Positions 44,552 to 56,438 of a DNA stretch of 64,000 nt are shown one piece after another. The stretch is taken from assembly GCF_002127325.2 (NCBI RefSeq), contig NC_035433.2, positions 86,266,549 to 86,330,548 on the forward strand. Reading direction: 5' to 3'. Below the pieces are notes generated by a model that was not told where the DNA came from, searched no databases, and was given only the letters and a program-made list of their open reading frames with translations. Each line of letters opens with the position of its first letter. Position 1 is the stretch's first letter. The DNA comes from Helianthus annuus. Its lineage: Eukaryota; Streptophyta; Magnoliopsida; Asterales; Asteraceae. The translations under genes and the position numbers were made by a program.

Positions 44552-46412
44552 GGGTGAACGGAGCGTGTGTGAGGATGGTATGCGGTGTACGTGTTACCGC
44601 ACGGTAACACCATCGCCATCGCCAAAAAGTGTGCGGTAAGTTGTTAAAATGGGGAGTAGTCGCCGATGCATTTTGTTGTTTGTTTCGACCGTTGGAGCCT
44701 TTCAACGGCTCTATAGCCATTTGAGATATAATTTTATTTTAATACATTTCTTTATTTAAATATCATCATTCCAATCCATTTCTCACAAACCAAAACCATT
44801 CTCAATCAAATAATACAAACCAAACCATTTCTCTTCTCATTTTATACCCCTATTTTTCAAAATGGCGATCAAATACCATTGTATACTTCATGCGACAATG
44901 ATTTATCCTCAAGCGATAGTAGCTTAATTTTATTTAAATCTCATCGAACAAGCCCAACTAGAAGACACAGACACATCTAGTAAAAAGAGATATGTCTGTT
45001 GTGATCGGAAGAAAAGCCACGAAACCCTTATGGCAGATTATTTTGTCGAGGAGCCGAAATACAATGATTATTTTTTTCGTCATCGATTTCGTACATCAGA
45101 AATGTTGTTTTTAAAAATTGTGAACAACGTGGAAACAAATAATTCGTCGTTTTAATAAGGCGTGGGTAGGAGAATGAAGAAAAGTTTTACACCGTTGCAA
45201 AAAGTTACATTAGCGATTAAACAACTTGCAACCGGTAGCTCTCCAGACAAGAACGACATGTATTTAAATATGGCCGAAAGGACTTCCCGTGAATATCTAG
45301 AATATTTCTATGAAACAATATGTAGTATATATGCTCCGGAGTTCTTACGTAGACCAAAAAGCTACGATATTATGCTTTTGTACCAAGCTCATGAAGAGAA
45401 AGATCACCTTCCTAGGATGCTGTGTAGCCTTGATTGTACGCATTTCGTTTGGAGAATGTGTACCACAGAGTTACGCGACCAATATATGAGTTGCGATCAC
45501 CAATACCCAACAATTATGCTCAAAGCAGTGGCCTCTCAAGATTTGTGGATTCGGAATGGTTTTTGTGGTCTACCAGGTTCATAAAACGTCATCAATGTGC
45601 TCCAACAATCTTCATTATTTCTCACTCAACGAAATGGAACTGCGTCAAATGTCTATTTTACATGAACGACCACTTATACAAACGTGAATATCATCTTACC
45701 AATGGAATCTACCCTACTTGGTCCGTGTTTGTGAAAACACTTGCACATTCACACATTTCAAACGAAAAGAAGTTCAATAGGCAACACATGACGGTAAGAA
45801 AAGACATGAAACGGGATTTGGTATTTTAAAGTCAAAATGGGGTATGCTTAATCGACCAATGCATGCTAAAATATTGAAAAATATTACGTATGTTGTATAT
45901 ACATGCATGATTTTACATAACATGATTTTAAAAGACGACGGAAATGCGATAGCACACATTCAGGATCCTCCAGTCAAGGTAGTTGTCGATGATACTACTT
46001 TTAACGAGCTAATGGATGAAGATACACATTGGAGACTAAATCATGATCTCGTTGAGCATCTTGGACGACTAGATTTACCCCACCTTGAGGCGAGTGACGG
46101 AGACTGGTAGCTTCAGTTTTAGTTTTTATGCAATTTTTATCTTAATTATGTAATATTCAATTTCAAGAATAAATAAACGTATTTTTTTGAGTTAATGCAA
46201 ATTTTATTTTTAATGTAAATAAACGTAATATTTAATTTATTAGTTTTAGAAATAAAAAAGTTAAAAAAAATGAAATGGACTACTCCTCTCTAGGGGAGCA
46301 CTCCTACATTTGAGGCAAAATAAGGAGTTAAGTGGGGAGTTGACATAACATAGTATGATTGTCTGAGGTAGAGAGGTGACTACTTCTCTGGAGAGGAGCA
46401 CCCCTTACACCC
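44552..46412 (+). mobile_element. PIF/Harbinger element
   Basis: 1861 bp with imperfect terminal inverted repeats (GGGTGAACGGAGCG against GGGTGTAAGGGGTG) and a TTA duplication (44549-44551 and 46413-46415), the PIF/Harbinger target preference. It encloses one degenerate transposase and no accessory ORF. Confidence 0.82.
44980..46110 (+). pseudogene. PIF/Harbinger transposase (HARBI1-like nuclease)
   Basis: The frames in order give [16 protein letters not shown] (N-terminal helix region), KSFTPLQKVTLAIKQLATG, then the first catalytic Asp in MLCSLDCTHFVWR, then AVASQDLWIRNGF and LTNGIYPTWSVFVKT. The tail from 45844 carries the C-terminal conserved segment. A stop occupies the position before the second catalytic Asp (after GLPGS, about 45582), and the Asp itself is replaced by Val. 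Frameshifts near 45160, 45590 and 45830. Inactive. Confidence 0.85.
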
Positions 46413-46415
46413 TTA

Positions 46416-47587
46416 ATTCCACCTTTATTTTGCACTTGCAACGATTTGAACCTATAACCTCACATCTATAAGAGAGGACACCATACCACAAGGCTAATAG
46501 ATCATTAGTACACACCCGAGTACTTAACACGCAAAGGTTACTCGCACAAAGTACTCAGGGGTTGCGGCGGTGTACCCTACTCGGAAGTACCCGGGAGTGC
46601 CCGAATATCCCACCCCCACCACCCTAAGCCTGAAATACATGATGTGGGATATATACAATGGCTTATATTAACACGGGTCAGAATAGGGTTTAGTGCAAGT
46701 AGTTTGGTAGTTATTCTTATTTAAAATTCAGAACCTTGAATTATATTGTACTAGTGAGTATATTACATCAAAATGCGTTGCGTTGTCTTGAGCTCAAAGC
46801 ACTTCATATTCAATACACAAAAGATTGGAAAACTAAAAATGTCACTTTGTAACTTCAAACTATAATTTCAGCATTTTGATAACATAATATTATAACCTTT
46901 TATGGAAATAGTTAATATATACAATTGTTTGAAAGTTTTATTTTTTTGTAGAAGTGTATTTTCAACTATATCGAATATTGGCTGGTACTAAAATGTAGAG
47001 ACATCTAGATTAACCAATAAGCAAAACATAAAATGTAGACGTGACAACATATAATATAAGTTAATAAAGATAGAAAAACAAATTTAAGTTAAGGAGGATA
47101 TAATATAAGTTAATACTGATAGAAAAACAAATTTAAGTTAAGGAGGGGAGTTTATGAAATCCTGTGAATTTGGGAAGTTGGTGGAAGTTTGACAACAAAT
47201 AAGCAATAAATGGGTTTAAGTGGGAAGGTGCATGGTTGTTAATGTGGCAACGTGCTCCGTACGAGGTGTGAGGTGGGAGGTGGGTTTTAAGTATTTAAGT
47301 TAAGTGTAAATTTCATTAAAACCGGGTTATAAGTTAAGTGTAAACTTTATTAAAACCACATCACCCACCAAGCACCAGGGCCAGCAACCACAAAGACTAC
47401 AGCTTAATTAGGAAAATTACATCAACTCGTATCTACACTATTTCGATCACTTACTAGAATTGAATTTGGACCTATTCTTATACCATAGAAACCTTAACGC
47501 TGTGACATCACCTATAATATCTTCAAACTTGGCCACCTTGTTTGAAAATAGACTCCTTATTTCTAGTTTTCTATTTTCTCAACAAGT
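46416..47587. other. Intergenic, no recognised gene
   Basis: AT-rich. It holds a two-copy 49-bp tandem repeat (47049-47146) and a shorter duplicated phrase 'aagttaagtgtaaa...ttattaaaacc' near 47297-47361. No coding signal. Confidence 0.5.
47049..47146. repeat. Tandem duplication, 49 bp x 2
   Basis: Two adjacent 49-bp units starting ATATAATATAAGTTAATA and differing at about two positions. Confidence 0.9.

Positions 47588-47650
<63 letters not shown>
47588..47650. repeat. (TAA)n microsatellite
   Basis: About 21 uninterrupted TAA units. It abuts the 3' end of the minus-strand LINE, so it may derive from that element's tail, (ATT)n in the LINE's sense. Confidence 0.95.
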
Positions 47651-47699
47651 CCCATGAAACACATTTTTCTTTTAGACTTACATCCTGATAGATGTATGT

Positions 47700-48600
47700 A
47701 GCTTTAACAAATCTCTAACCGAAAGCGAAAATTTGCGGAACCCAGCAACACGTACTAATAGCTTGCCAAGTAACCGAAGCCACCAAACGAGCTGTAAAAA
47801 TGTAGTCGGGTGCTTCAAATTCGCCTCAAGAACACACCTTTGCGACTCCACCTAAATATTCCTTCTGCTTATTGCAACACGAGTTGGAAGCCAATCCATC
47901 TTCGATCTCCACCCAAAGATATTGCATTTGTTAGGAATTCATTTATACAACTCAAATACACATGAACTGCTCGAGTTGAAGTCTTCATTCAACATCCACT
48001 TCACCGCATCTACTGACAAGGCACCCGATAGATCCTCCAACCACGTACACCCATCTTTCTTTCTTTCCCGACAGTTGGTCCGACAACATAATCCTAACGC
48101 ACTATTCTAATTTCGAAACCTCCAATGTGGAAACTGGGGTATGTTTCCAACACCAGTTCCAAACTCAAGAAATCTTAACACTGCCCATCCTATCTTAACC
48201 GTGCACTCTTCTCCTTTTTCAAACAAAACTAGGAAACCAATGTTGAAACGGTTCATTGCATATGCATAGGTTCAGCCCAAATCGGGTGCTAGCTCCCTTG
48301 CCAATTGTCCCTATAAGAAGACTGGTTAGTTTAAATCGAACAATGTTTGTCTTCGTTTCAAATCCATAATATTATTCTAGTTCCCAGTCACTCTCTTATT
48401 AGATAGAAGCACTGCTACCCTTTTTTATTCCCATGAAATACATCAACAATTTTCTTCCATAAACATTTGACTGTGTCTTATATCTCCATGTCCATTTAGC
48501 TAGAAGTGCATTATTTATGTTTTTGAGTTCTCTAAGCCCAAGGCTACCCATCTTTTTAGGAATGGAGACTCGATCTCAAGCTACCCAAAGCATCTTTGTC
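47700..48600 (-). pseudogene. LINE RT C-terminal and zf-RVT regions
   Basis: The minus strand reads VSIPKKMGSLGLRELKNINN and ALLAKWTWRYKTQ (48420-48560). Further on it reads APDYIFTARLVASVTWQAIS and WVPQIFAF (about 47710-47830), the two conserved blocks downstream of plant LINE RTs. Many stops and frameshifts. Confidence 0.75.
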
Positions 48601-48778
48601 ATATAACTTGTTCCTCACTGTTAAAACTTTTTATAATTATTTCCAAACCTTGAATCACTATCGGGGCCTTATCCAAAGAAAAGTAATAATTTTTGAAGAC
48701 TTTCTAGCATCGATTTGATGAGCGAAAAGTTTACCCTAATGGAAAGAGTTGAAGCTATCCACAAGGACAAATGATCTT

Positions 48779-49249
48779 TGTTGGACGTACAAAAGAACAG
48801 ATGATATTCAAAAACCAAAACATGTCCTCCTGATCGAGAAATAAACAGTTGATGAAGTATTCTCCTCCGAAAGATAGTGAATCTTGAACACTAATCAGAA
48901 CATCTGTTGAAGACATTCAAATATCTGTTTGAAGCCTTGGAACAACTGTCGAAGAAGAAGAAACCACTGTTCAAGGCCTAAGCTCTGTTGTTACAAAGCA
49001 CTGATCATGAAAACCAAACATCTGTCATGGCCAAATAGATGTTTGATACAAGCCAACAATAGTTTGAAGAACAAAGGTTTATTCAATGTAACAGTACATA
49101 GCTTAGAACATATGTTTAATGTAATAGATCAGATGTTAGATTCCTGCAGATGTTTGCTAACATCTGTGGAATCTTTTCTGTTAGGAATGTTAGATATCAC
49201 TATCAGGATGACTTCAGCTGATTGCAAAAAAAAAAACATAGATCCTACA
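48779..49249 (+). mobile_element. Copia-type solo LTR inside the LINE
   Basis: 471 bp, from TGTTGGACGT to GATCCTACA, flanked by perfect ATCTT duplications (48774-48778 and 49250-49254). The interior repeats phrases around 'aacatctgt' and 'agatgttt'. No coding domain. Confidence 0.85.
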
Positions 49250-49473
49250 ATCTTGAAACACAACAAAAACTGATTTCCAATTATTAATTCTATTCATGTT
49301 CGCTCCGACCAGATTCCCAAGTTACATGAAAGGAATAGAGCTCGATTTCCACCACAAAACTGAGGTCATTGTGTTCAACTCCATATTATCAACTCTGATG
49401 CCAAAAAGATCTTGTCGAGATTAATTTTAAGTCCCGAACATAAGTAAAAGCATCCCAAAAATCTTGCCACATT

Positions 49474-50143
49474 TTAGATGATGAACTTAGACCACTCAGC
49501 ATTAATGATTGCAACGTCAGTGTAGATAATATAAGATATAATGGATCCCTTGTTAGGAGTACGAATGCCATTAAAGGCCCCCAAAGTGCATTCCTTCTTG
49601 AAAATTCCCGAGAATGCTTCCCTGACTAAAATATAAAGATGTGGAGAAAGTGGATCTCCTTGTCTAATACCTTTATCACAATGAAATTCAAAGGTTGAAG
49701 ATCCACTAACAATAACCAAGGACATCGATGACAAAAGAATTCCAGAAATCCATTTGCAAAAAAAACAAGGGAAATCCCATTTGGTCCATCACTGAAATTA
49801 GAAAGACCCAGTTCACGTTATCAAAGGTTTTTCAAAATTTATTTTTAACACAAACTCTAAATTATTGTTCTTCCATGCCCAAGAAATCACTTCATTCTCA
49901 ATAAGGGACCATCTAACATGTACCTACCACTGAGAAAGGCAGATTGGTTTCCGATACAGCTATACCTACCACCATTTTGAGATGATTAGGGATAATTTTG
50001 GAAATAACTTTGCTAATAAACTCAATGAGGTTAATAAGCTTGTATTCATCCAATCCCATAGGGTCTTTGACTTTTGGAATCAAAGAAATTAATGATAAAC
50101 TACACTCCCTGCTTATCATTTTGTGCCTGTGAAAATATAACAT
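49474..50143 (-). pseudogene. LINE reverse transcriptase
   Basis: Motifs in order: SLISLIPKVKDP with INLIEFISKVISKI (50110-49960), then FHCDKGIRQGDPLSPHLYIL (49690-49630), then the catalytic box reading IYTDVAII where FADDAI-type is expected (about 49510). It lacks the second catalytic Asp. A frameshift or stop lies between the two open segments (49735-49912). Confidence 0.85.
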
Positions 50144-50454
50144 AATACTATAAAAATCATTAGCTAGAATATGCTAGAAATGTTTCATAAACCTGAAGTT
50201 AAAGTCGTCCGGACTGGTAGCCCGTTCATCACCACATCTAAAGACACTTCTTTAGTTTCAACCTCTAAAGATGGTGTACTGAGCTTAGCATTTTCGAGTC
50301 ATCTTCTAAAACCCTCTTAACATCTGAGCATACCAAATTGGGGCATGAAGCTCTTTTTGAAAAATTTGGAAAACATCTTTGTTAATTACTATCAATTTAG
50401 ACTTCCATTCCTTGTTAACCAACAACCCTGTGATTGAGTTTGTTTCTCTCCTTC

Positions 50455-53400
50455 TGTAGGATCGTTTTCTGACCCGAACGAGTCGTTTAGAAGTGTTTTT
50501 GCTTGATATTGTCACACCCCCAAAATACCACCTAGGGAGTGTCCCTGATAGGCGTGTGACGTACCAACAATGAGCCACTAATTACATTGAACCCATACAT
50601 GTTTCAAAATAAAGTTCTCAATTATTAATAAAAATACCACCAACGAGTTTAAGTGAAAACCAAAGTGTTCAGCGGAAGCAAATGAGAAACCCAAGTTAAA
50701 CAGTTTCAAACCAATATATAGTATCAAGAAAACAATAACGTGAATCCCTCCAGTCGACCCATGACTACTCCTGCTACTCCAGACAGCAAGTTCCAATCCA
50801 TAGACATCTAACGACCTGCGAGCATGTAACAAGTGTGTCAGACAAGGCTGGTGAGTTCATTGTTTTACGAAAACGTTGATTACCAAGTATTTAGTTAATC
50901 CATTGAATTTGATTCCGAAAGTAATGTTGATAATACCCCGAATACAAGACGGCTTCTGATTATTTTGCCCTTTCTCCAATGCTCCTATCAAAGCATTGGT
51001 CATGACTAGGTCATTAGTTCAACACCCATCCTCCCAGGTACGGGGTGAGGTTGCCAAACCTAAGTAGCGCTACTAACTAATACCATGTTACCTCCTCGGT
51101 AACCAAACAACACGGATGGACTTTAAAGGTGATAGGAAGAGTATATTATCCAACATTCCCGTTTTTACCCAAAAGACTTATCCCTCCCCGGGATACCCAC
51201 TGACTGTCCCAACCACCGGGACGCATGCTCAATAGATGAACTCACCTTAGATTGCTCGGTTAGATTAAGTGCTTGTTTAACAGTTGATCAATCAAACCCT
51301 ACCGTGGTTACCAGAGTTAGTCAGTTACAAGAACACACAACATCCATGTACTTGCATTTACTACATAATTTACAAATAAGTGGCACGTATATTATAATGC
51401 AGATCATAGCAAGCGATTGGATGTAAAGACAATACTAATTCATATCACAGCATATCACAAGTGATTCAGTTTACATTCAAATACACTCGTTAATCGAAAC
51501 AAGTATTCGTGCACCATCAATTAGCAAGTTATTTCCATGTAGTTATTTAACAAATAACTAGGCCATGCTCGCATCAACCCATCAAGTCCAACTAGTCACT
51601 CGTTATCGGGCCACTCTATCTTTGACCCAATCTAAGTAACGCATGACTGGCCCAAGAGATTAATCCCTGAAACCCGGCCCAAACAAATATGTTGACATGC
51701 AGCCCAGCTAAACAGAATGGTCCCAGCTGTTGGTAACCGAGCCTAGTACCAGATATGGCCCAAACATATAACGGCCCAAAGCAAAAATAAAAGAAACAAT
51801 GTAGTCTAGTCCTTGAATTCGTGGCCCAATTGTCAAAACCAAATCAACCGAGCCCAACAACTAACATGCAAGTCTCAATAGTTATTGTTTTTATTGTTGT
51901 CTACTAACTAGTTTATCAACATAATTATCACATCATATTTATGAATATAGCACACTGGATAAGTTATTATCAACATGAAGCCAAGATTATACATGTTAAT
52001 TATACGCGTTTTATGATCATGGCAACTTCTAAATCAACTAATAGTTCCTCTAATAACCCAAGACAATAGCTCGAACATTACTAAATCATATCATCATCAA
52101 AAATCATATAGTCAAGTAATTCTGCTCATAACAACTTCATGCATACTTATCTATTATTATGCAATTTTAATTACTGCTAAGCTAGCCATCGATCCCTAAT
52201 TGTTCAATTATACATAAATTTAACCACCCAATCATCCCCTTTTCATATGATAAAACCGAGCCGATTAACCAAACATCGGACAACCCAAATGCGAAATCCC
52301 CCCATCAGATACATCTATCATACGATTTCATTAGTTGATAACAAAAATATCAAGCAATACTTCTAAATTAAACGAAATCGTGTTCAATCAAATAATCACA
52401 TACACGTTCATATTTAATCACAAGTAGTCAATCAATAGTTAACCAGAATAAATTCACCAACCTGAGCTGATGAGATCACCTGTTAAAGTGGTGCTATGGG
52501 ACGCTTAAAGAAACTCGATAGAAGGATACAACGACACAAAGAATCCCTGCCGTGTTCGCAAGAGGGGAAAAAGGGTTTTAGGGTTTGCTATATTTTGTAA
52601 AAGGTTGTGTGGGTGTCCCATCTCATGCATTCACGTAACAAATAAGCTGAAGGTGGGCTAGGGAATACTGGGCCGTGATTGGACCAACAACACCTTATCA
52701 GATCCTTTTAACACCATGATTGGACCGAGAATTAAACTGCATGTGATAAGATATCAATTGAGATTGGGCCACATAACTCATTAGCACATGGGCTTTGCAA
52801 ATGACACTTGATCTGTGCACATGGGGCGCCACAATAATTCTTTTGATTTGGCTGCTGCATGAAGTCATCATCACGACATCACATGTGGGGACTAAATATC
52901 ATCAACCGCCATATTGAGATGGGAGAAGTCACGTGAGGGTTAATTATTAACATCTAAGGTATCATCTAAGATAGTGGGCCTTTCATTGGGTGGACACATA
53001 CTTGAGACTTTTGGTCTTTGTTTTCAAAGAACCGTCAACTTACAATAGTAAAATTCCATAGAGCCATTAATTGTTTAATGTAACATGCAAGCCATTGGTC
53101 AAGAAATCAAGAAATACTAACCTTGCAAGTTTGGGTTATCACATCATCCCCACTTTGAAAGAAATTTCGTCCCGAAATTTGATAAGTACCGCAAAAGTGA
53201 CACGGTAACCCAAAAGTGACACCATGTTAGGTCAGGATGACTGTGGATTTCCCTAGGTGCCACAGATATGAGAGGCGGAAACAAACATATCAAGTTCAGT
53301 TCAGCTTGATTTTCACTTTAACTGTCTTTCTGATTGATTTGACAATGATTTACAGTGAGACGACACTTCGGCAGCACTTCGGCTCCGGAAACACACATAC

Positions 53401-53666
53401 ATGAATCATTTCAAACGAAATTACATCACCCCTATTTATAGGCCACCTAATTTCGCACGAACCTGCACATATGAAATCAGTTTCATGCGAAACTTGATTT
53501 CGTGCGAAATCACCATGTGATTTCGTGCAGAATTACCCACATGTAATTTCGTGCGAAATTACATTCTTAACCTATTTTTGACATTTTCTCGTAAGACGTG
53601 CCTAGATCTTTCAATACTAATCTAAGACTCGAACGAAGACGAAGTCGACAGACGTATGCACCAACA
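50455..53666 (-). mobile_element. Copia-type solo LTR inside the LINE, itself interrupted
   Basis: On the minus strand it starts TGTTGGTGCATACG (53666) and ends CGATCCTACA (50455). Perfect CCTTC duplications flank it (50450-50454 and 53667-53671). Its own sequence is 50455-50509 plus 53265-53666, about 457 bp, with palindromic ATTTCGTGCGAAAT motifs near 53450-53570 and a CTATTTATAG box near 53434. The rest is a nested insert. Confidence 0.88.
50510..53264 (-). mobile_element. Gypsy-type LTR insert within the copia solo LTR
   Basis: 2755 bp with minus-strand ends TGTGGCACC...GGTGTGACA and perfect GATAT duplications (50505-50509 and 53265-53269). No retroviral domains. Near its minus-strand start it holds AATTTCGGGACGAAATTTC and GTGGGGATGATGTGATAACCC (53145-53185). 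That block resembles the end of a gypsy internal region plus an LTR start, so it may be a solo LTR or a deleted element. Confidence 0.78.
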
Positions 53667-53815
53667 CCTTCCACTAATAATACCATGGAAAAACTTCTTA
53701 TTGCTATCTCCATGTATAGCCCATTTAATTCTTAAATCTTTCCATCTATAGCTTTCAATTTCCATTAAACCCTTTTTACATTCCACCTATATTTAGTTTT
53801 CTTCTTTTGTTAAAT

Positions 53816-54640
53816 CTATTTTCCCATCGCTTCCTTCAAATATTCCATCTCTTTTTTCATAATTCCTTCTTCCTTCCATTTCGTTACTTTAGTATTTTCC
53901 GTCCACTTATTTCTTCCCTGCTGAAAACTCTTGAATTTGTTCATTAAGATCACATCTAAAGGTACCTGCCTCGTAAATGAATCACTGGCCTCCTTTACCA
54001 CCTCATCAAAATCTGGTTTATCTAACCACAAGTTGAGCAATCCGAACAAGAATGGTCCAAAACTGGTCTCTTTAGTGGTCAAGAGAATAGAGCAATGGTC
54101 CAAGTGGACTCTAGACAGAGCCATATGACACACTTCCGGCCACTTATTAACAAAAACATTGACACACCAAAAGGGTAAAATTCTTGCCCTTTATATCTAG
54201 TTCTGTTAATTCAGCTTCTTATATAGCTTCTTATATGAAGTTATTGAAGTCTTTAGCTGTAACTGGGTTGAAAACAAATTTTCTTTTATCTTCTAGGAAT
54301 CTAACATTTTAAAATCCCATGCAACAAACAACAACCCTGAATAGAAAGTCTTAAGATCCGCGACTTGAGCCTATAACAATCTTTTGTCTACCACACCCTA
54401 AGGAGCATAGACATTTAGGATGTCAATCTACATGTTGAGCCCTTTAATTGTCTCCTTAATAAACAAGTAGTTTTCACGTTTGACATAGCTGATGAGAGAG
54501 TGTCTTTGGATCCCAAAGGCAGAGCAAACCCCCGATCTACCGGCAACATCCACAAGCTCCATCTCAAAATTTGGATTTCCCCAATACTTAAATACGTCAA
54601 ACTCCGACAAATCCGAAAATTATGTTTCTTGAAACACAAT
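53816..54640 (-). pseudogene. LINE endonuclease
   Basis: The minus-strand frames read YWGNPNFEMELVDVAGRSG (about 54590-54530) and LSRVHLDHCSILLTTKE (about 54110-54060) followed by FGLLNLWLDKPDFDEVVKEA. These are typical of the apurinic-type endonuclease of plant LINEs, including the conserved DHCPI-like box. Frame breaks separate the segments. Confidence 0.78.
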
Positions 54641-55003
54641 AAAAGATACCTCTTGAGCTAGACTAGTCTCCCTAATCAACTTTGCATTCACTTCCACCGT
54701 TTATAGGGAGATAATTCATTGTTCAACTAATTGAAATCCTTCCCCCAAAATTGAATCACGAACCTGGTCTTTGAATCTTTGTAATTATGCTCCCGCTGTT
54801 GTTCCCAAGTCAACCGTATCTTCTATCTCTTACTGTGTAAAAATCTATTGATTAGCCTTATAATTTCTTAATCAAGTACGATATCCTCTCTTTTGTTATC
54901 GCCTTTGTTTGCCTCTAAAATCACTTATCATCAAGTTTAATTTATTAGTTAGGTCTCGAATTTCTTCGACTTCTTTAATTCTTTGCTCGTCAATATTAAC
55001 CTG

Positions 55004-55357
55004 TTAATTTGGATCAACTTCCTTAATGTTAAGTAGTCCTAGTATCTTGTCTAGCCCAAATGGTTTGACCACCAATCTGGGACTTATTTTGGATCTCGGG
55101 CGGGCTTCAAAGAATCTGTTTACATCATGGGCTTTATAATTGTTTTCACCGTTTAAAACTTTGTTAACATCCAAACCTTTATTTTCAATAAATACAAACT
55201 GTTGGTTCCCCACACCTTTATGGGAGCTCCTAGAAAATCGTTCCATATCTATATGACCATCAATTCGTTCTACCATAATGATTGGCATCTGTTTGTTTTC
55301 TAACTCTCCGTCTTTGGCTTCCCCGACTATCGTCATGTTACCTACAAAATCACTCAT
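55004..55357 (-). pseudogene. Probable LINE ORF1 tail or linker
   Basis: A 117-codon frame of hydrophilic sequence directly upstream of the endonuclease region. I recognise no domain; the assignment rests on position and orientation. Confidence 0.4.
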
Positions 55358-55494
55358 TAGGTAATGAGAGTAGTTCTATGGAATGTCATGCTCTATTGTA
55401 TTCACAGGTTCCATAAGCTTATAGGAAAGCTCGTTGAAGTTCACAGTCTTCTTTGAGAAGCATATCCCAAGCTGATTGACCAAAACTGCCATGG

Positions 55495-55912
55495 CTAGAT
55501 GAATTCAGACTTTGTTATCTGCCTCACTGGACCAAACACTCTGTACCCCATGTCCCCTAGGGTATTCTCCAACTCTTGGTGGGTGAAGTTCAACACATTG
55601 TTGTCGTCGTGGAGGTGAAGTGCCTCCCTGATGGTGTACTCGTTCAGGATGATGGGCTTGCTCATCACCCATCCAGCTATGGTGGACAACATCCCTTCAT
55701 CAAAGATGAGTTTGGCAGTGTACCAGAACACCTATATCTGGATGGATCCAGATATTGGTTGTTATGGCGAAGGCCGGGGGCTGTTCAAGAGTAGGGATAA
55801 GATGACATTGCATTTTCCCATGCTTCACCGGCAACGTTCAGTCGGACCCTTAAGTTATGATGGGGAATGTAGTTCAACGGAAAGTGGCTTGCATCAATGC
55901 GCTACATTTTAA
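55495..55912 (-). pseudogene. Fragment of a retrotransposon third-ORF-type domain
   Basis: The minus-strand frames read SHFPLNYIPHHNLRVRLNVA, then after a stop FWYTAKLIFDEGMLSTIAGW and NEYTIREALHLHDD. The spacing (FW... then IREALxLxDD then a Gly-Tyr end) parallels the N-terminal domain of B's third ORF (FWKHA... IREVVNFPDEED... MGYVG), so it is probably a relative of that family. Truncated on both sides. Confidence 0.55.
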
Positions 55913-56438
55913 AGTTTGAGGGAGATGAAGAGTTAGAATTAGGGTTTCTGAGTAGAGTGAGAGAGATGAAAGTGATTTGTGATAGAAAGAAATCTCCAAG
56001 TGTTTGTTATTTATAAGTGAAAGTACTTTTTGCCATAAATGGCACCAACAAACTTGAGATTTCGTATTGCTAAACTCCTTATTGTAAAGATCTCATGTCA
56101 GAGAAATAAAAGGATGTTTAGACTTAGATCTCTTCTCATTTGTGATTTAGGCGGTCGAGATCTCTGAGATATACAACATTTGTTATCCAGGTGTCGCTTA
56201 TTTCACTATAAGTAAGGATGAGTAAGCAATGAATGTTAAGAAAGATAATAGACATAAATTTAATTTTGCTCAGATTATTTACTTTATGACGAAAGCAAAG
56301 TATCGAGAATGGTTTGTTATATGATTTTATCTAAACTTACATGCCTATTTATACATAAAAAAATTATAAACAAAAAGAAATGACTTGGGTTATATGATGT
56401 GCATGCATAAAAAACATTCTTTGAATTTTTTTTTTTTT
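55913..56438. other. Intergenic, no recognised gene
   Basis: AT-rich, no domains; ends in a T-run that abuts the next element. Confidence 0.45.

Larger units (their letters stand above)
47651..55480 (-). mobile_element. Non-LTR retrotransposon (LINE), broken by LTR insertions
   Basis: Minus-strand LINE remnants in the correct order: an ORF1-like tail (55357-55004), endonuclease (54640-53816), RT (50143-49474), the RT C-terminal linker (about 48590-48420) and the zf-RVT region (about 47900-47700). Insertions at 50455-53666 and 48779-49249 carry perfect duplications and split it. The outer borders are uncertain; the 3' border may be the (TAA)n tract. Confidence 0.82.

Noticed and set aside
47588..47650. 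Poly-isoleucine ORF
   Set aside because: It is the translation of the (TAA)n microsatellite.
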